A stretch of 6,838 nt of DNA, taken from assembly GCF_019048525.1 (NCBI RefSeq), contig NZ_CP077376.1, positions 1 to 6,838 on the forward strand, written 5' to 3'. The notes beneath the pieces were generated by a model. That model saw nothing but the letters and a program-made list of their open reading frames with translations, was not told the DNA's origin and ran no database searches. The translations under genes were made by a program, and so were the position numbers. Below, piece after piece: positions 5,152-6,838 of the stretch; position 1 is the first letter of the stretch; each line of letters opens with the position of its first letter. The DNA is from Acinetobacter lwoffii. Lineage in GTDB: Bacteria > Pseudomonadota > Gammaproteobacteria > Pseudomonadales > Moraxellaceae.

Positions 5152-6077
5152 CGGCTCATCCCTTTAAAATTCATGGTTTTCTGTTGCTCTCGTTCTAATT
5201 TCTGCTGTTCTTTGTACTGTTCCAAAGCAAGCTGTTTGAAGCTATCAAAATCAGCCTTAAAGCTCTCAATACCTTGTTTAATTTCTTTGTCTGAAATTGG
5301 GCTGTCTTTGAGGTCTTGGAGGTCTTTTTTCGGGTCGCCTAAGTCTAGCCCTACAAGCTCTTTATGGGCTGTACGCGACTGTTGCAGGGCTTCCCTGATT
5401 TCAGGATTCTTCGCTTGGCTTGGTAGCAGTTTCTTTTCAGGTTCTTTGTCAATGCCTTGCTCTTTATAGCTTCGCATATCAATACGGCTGTCAAGTTGAT
5501 GTTTTTCTAAATGGCTGTTGCATAGATCTGCCCATCTTTGGCGTAGGTCTTTAATATCGGTTTTTCGTTCCTGGTAACTCTTGCCGGTATTGTCTTTTTT
5601 AGCTCCGCCACGTTCAGGATTCTTGCTGTTATAGCGTTTAAAATATTGCTCTGGATCTCGCTCGATTCCATCTTGCAGACGTTCATTAAACATAAGGTGG
5701 ACGTGGGGCTGATCGTTGCCATCCATTGCTTTAGGGTTATGAATGGCAAACTGATACGGATATTTTGAGCCAATTTCAGACTGGATAAAGTCCTCGACCA
5801 GTTCTAGGCGTTGCTCGGCATTCATCTCTCTAGGCAGGGCAATTTCATATTCTCGGTAGGTACTGCCATTTTTGCGCTCGTAAAGGTCGGCTGACTGCCA
5901 AAAGTTAATCGGATTATGTTCCGCCCATTTCGGCATGTTCCCATAGTCACTATGTTCAAGGTCAGTTTTAGCCTGTTCCTCTTTTTTCTTTTTTTCTTCA
6001 TCCCGATCTATATATTCGGCATGCGGGGCTGCCTTACCTGCCTTACCAACTTTGACACTTAAACGAGCAATCGCCAT
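5148..6077 (-). CDS. mobA: MobA/MobL-family (MobQ) conjugative relaxase
   Basis: This 309-residue relaxase nicks oriT and stays covalently bound to the 5' end of the transferred strand. The N-terminus (MAIARLSVKVGK, then HAEYIDRD) gives Tyr22 as the likely nucleophile, equivalent to Tyr25 of RSF1010 MobA. The metal-binding histidines are His113 (FAIH) and His125/His127 (QPHVHLMFNERLQDGIERD). Other shared blocks are NFWQSADLYERKNG, REYEIALPREM, YFKRYNSKNPERGGA and LDSRIDMRSYKEQGID. The region after residue 215 is a Lys/Glu/Gln-rich helical tail, not the primase domain that makes RSF1010 MobA about 700 residues long. The ATG overlaps the stop of the upstream 51-residue gene by one base (TAATG), and the next gene starts inside its stop. 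The oriT is about 290 bases upstream. Confidence 0.95.
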   Translation of the reverse strand: MAIARLSVKVGKAGKAAPHAEYIDRDEEKKKKEEQAKTDLEHSDYGNMPKWAEHNPINFWQSADLYERKNGSTYREYEIALPREMNAEQRLELVEDFIQSEIGSKYPYQFAIHNPKAMDGNDQPHVHLMFNERLQDGIERDPEQYFKRYNSKNPERGGAKKDNTGKSYQERKTDIKDLRQRWADLCNSHLEKHQLDSRIDMRSYKEQGIDKEPEKKLLPSQAKNPEIREALQQSRTAHKELVGLDLGDPKKDLQDLKDSPISDKEIKQGIESFKADFDSFKQLALEQYKEQQKLEREQQKTMNFKGMSR

Positions 6078-6232
6078 TAGGTTTTATCCTGTTCCTTTTT
6101 TTGGTTGCGTTCTTTCTTAAAGGCTCTTTGATCGAGTATCGAAGCCCATATCATAATAATGATAAGTAGCGGTGCTGCGATCACGCCAAAAGTAATGTCT
6201 TTGATTTTTCCCAATACCTGTTTTAGTTGCAT
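6077..6232 (-). CDS. Small single-helix membrane protein, first gene of mob operon
   Basis: This 51-residue protein has a strong ribosome site (AGGAG, 6 bases before the ATG at 6230-6232). It begins MQLKQVLGKIKDITF, has one hydrophobic helix (about residues 15-33, FGVIAAPLLIIIMIWAS) and ends in a highly charged Lys/Glu/Gln tail (FKKERNQKKEQDKT). Its TAA shares a base with the mobA start, indicating coupled translation. The composition suggests an inner-membrane peptide with a charged cytoplasmic tail. By position it could tether the relaxase or regulate its level, but no function is established from sequence. I do not recognise a named family. Confidence 0.7.
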   Translation of the reverse strand: MQLKQVLGKIKDITFGVIAAPLLIIIMIWASILDQRAFKKERNQKKEQDKT

Positions 6233-6252
6233 ATTTTGCTCCTAGCTTTGGT

Positions 6253-6295
6253 ACTTCTTTTTTCCGTAAATTTTCAATTTACGAAAAAAAGAAGT
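6253..6295. repeat. Long inverted repeat upstream of the mob operon
   Basis: ACTTCTTTTTT (6253-6263) with GTAAATT (6266-6272) mirrors AATTTAC and AAAAAAAGAAGT up to about 6295 around a 3-base loop. It lies just before the ribosome site of the 51-residue gene. As RNA in the mob transcript it would form a stable leader hairpin ending near the start site. On the plus strand the stem has no trailing T tract. It could be an operator or a translational control element. Confidence 0.6.
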
Positions 6296-6304
6296 TTCAG
6301 GGTT

Positions 6305-6323
6305 TTAGGGATGAAGTCCCTAA
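6305..6323. repeat. 7-bp stem-loop next to oriT
   Basis: TTAGGGA (6305-6311) pairs perfectly with TCCCTAA (6317-6323) around a 5-base loop. An alternative stem, CCTAA (6319-6323) with TTAGG (6329-6333), shares bases with it. The two cannot form together and might act as alternative binding sites for an accessory protein. Confidence 0.55.
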
Positions 6324-6332
6324 CGTGATTAG

Positions 6333-6384
6333 GTTTCTCAATGAAATTGAGAAACGTCTAAGCGCGCCATCAAATTTTTGATGG
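6333..6384 (+). other. oriT: oriT, RSF1010/R1162 type, with nick-like core
   Basis: GTTTCTCAAT (6333-6342) and ATTGAGAAAC (6346-6355) form a perfect 10-bp inverted repeat. Three bases later comes TAAGCGCGCCAT (6359-6370). The R1162/RSF1010 oriT has the same order: an inverted repeat of GTTTCTC type, then TAAGTGCGCCCT, cut after TAAGTGCG. By analogy the nick here is between 6366 and 6367 on the plus strand. MobA would hold the 5' end at 6367, and the TraD-like gene would enter the recipient first. Just 3' of the nick, CCATCAAA (6367-6374) and TTTGATGG (6377-6384) make another perfect stem. The site lies between the divergent mob operon and the TraD-like gene, the expected place. Confidence 0.85.
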
Positions 6385-6405
6385 AAGTGCAGACGACAAT
6401 CTCTA

Positions 6406-6458
6406 GAACGACTTTAACAAAATTACGTTACTCGAACGTAAATATTTTGTTATCGTTC
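6406..6458. repeat. Long interrupted palindrome before the TraD-like gene
   Basis: Three pairings nest: GAACGA (6406-6411) with TCGTTC (6453-6458), TAACAAAAT (6415-6423) with ATTTTGTTA (6444-6452), and TACGTT (6424-6429) with AACGTA (6435-6440). In total 21 bp pair around a 5-base loop. It lies 50 bases before the TraD-like start. It could be a regulatory or accessory-protein binding site, or part of oriT. It has no T tract after the stem on the plus strand, so it is not a typical terminator. Confidence 0.65.
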
Positions 6459-6508
6459 TTTGAGTATTGAGCCTGTAATTTTGCGGTATCTGAATCAAGG
6501 AATTAAAT

Positions 6509-6838
6509 ATGAATAATGAATGGCTATTTGAAAAAATCACCTATATTTCTGCTTTAAAGAACCCTAATGATGCTCAAAAACTTTTACTTGAATTAGCCAA
6601 AATTCAGTACAGAACACCTGACCAAGAGAAAAAAATTAATGCCTTAATCAAAGCTGAAAAAGCAATAGATCGAGCAAATAAGCAAAAAGTTGCAGTTAGA
6701 AAATTATTGAATGCAGAAAAGGAAGCTGAACGAAAAGCTCGTACACGCCACCTTATCCAATTAGGCGCACTTTTTGAGATTGCTAACCTAGATAAGCGTG
6801 ATCCTGCGGAATTACTTGGAGTTCTGCTTAAAACTGCT
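6509..6838 (+). CDS. TraD-family conjugal transfer accessory protein (3' partial)
   Basis: The ATG at 6509-6511 follows an AAGGA ribosome site eight bases upstream. The frame is open for 110 codons to the window end. The first half (MNNEWLFEKITYISALKNPN on) is helical and charged. Residues about 60-107 (RKLLNAEKEAERKARTRHLI, then QLGALFEIANLD and DPAELLGVLL) carry the signature of small TraD/MobC-like accessory proteins that accompany MobA/MobL relaxases. These proteins bind near oriT and help the relaxase open and nick DNA. This TraD is not the large coupling ATPase of the F plasmid that shares the name. The gene diverges from mobA across oriT, a common arrangement in MobQ plasmids. The C-terminus is beyond the window; the usual size is about 100-150 residues, so little is probably missing. 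Confidence 0.85.
   Translation, partial: MNNEWLFEKITYISALKNPNDAQKLLLELAKIQYRTPDQEKKINALIKAEKAIDRANKQKVAVRKLLNAEKEAERKARTRHLIQLGALFEIANLDKRDPAELLGVLLKTA

Noticed and set aside
5173..5469. 98-codon plus-strand ORF rich in Ser and Cys
   Set aside because: Antisense shadow of the mobA tail; composition is typical of reversed Lys/Glu-rich codons.
5507..5773. 88-codon minus-strand ORF
   Set aside because: It is a shadow of mobA in another frame. The mobA frame carries the conserved relaxase motifs.

Overview
The window looks like part of a small mobilisable plasmid from a gamma-proteobacterium, most likely Acinetobacter or another member of the Moraxellaceae. The signs are low GC, a MobA/MobL relaxase with an RSF1010-type oriT, a DinJ/YafQ-type toxin-antitoxin pair and an IS3-family element. 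The host call is an inference from style and gene content. No replication gene is visible.

Layout, left to right. Bases 1-90 hold the C-terminal end of an unrecognised plus-strand gene. It abuts, tail to tail, a minus-strand LysE/RhtB-type exporter gene (91-699). Just upstream of the exporter, in the same direction, is the C-terminal part of an unrecognised gene that lost its 5' end at about 979. Bases 980-1786 have no convincing gene but are full of long, nested inverted repeats and end in a strong plus-strand intrinsic terminator. This is a candidate large structured non-coding RNA and the least explained part of the window. Bases 1787-3881 carry an unrecognised minus-strand gene split by a 1.24 kb IS3-family insertion sequence at 2521-3764. 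The IS carries orfA and orfB joined by a -1 slippery heptamer. Bases 3940-4507 carry an overlapping antitoxin-toxin pair.

Bases 4651-6232 are a tightly packed minus-strand mobilisation operon: a 51-residue membrane peptide, then the relaxase MobA, then a membrane-anchored accessory protein, all overlapping by 1-4 bases. Bases 6233-6508 are a divergent intergenic region packed with inverted repeats. It includes an oriT built like that of RSF1010/R1162: an inverted repeat followed by a TAAGCGCG/CC nick-like core. From 6509 a plus-strand TraD-family accessory gene runs off the window.

How it fits together: MobA would nick oriT at about 6366/6367. The divergent TraD-like protein and the two small membrane proteins would assist the relaxosome and its contact with a conjugation system supplied by another plasmid. 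The toxin-antitoxin pair would stabilise the replicon. The left part (exporter, truncated gene, RNA-like region, split gene) is accessory DNA with visible rearrangement scars.
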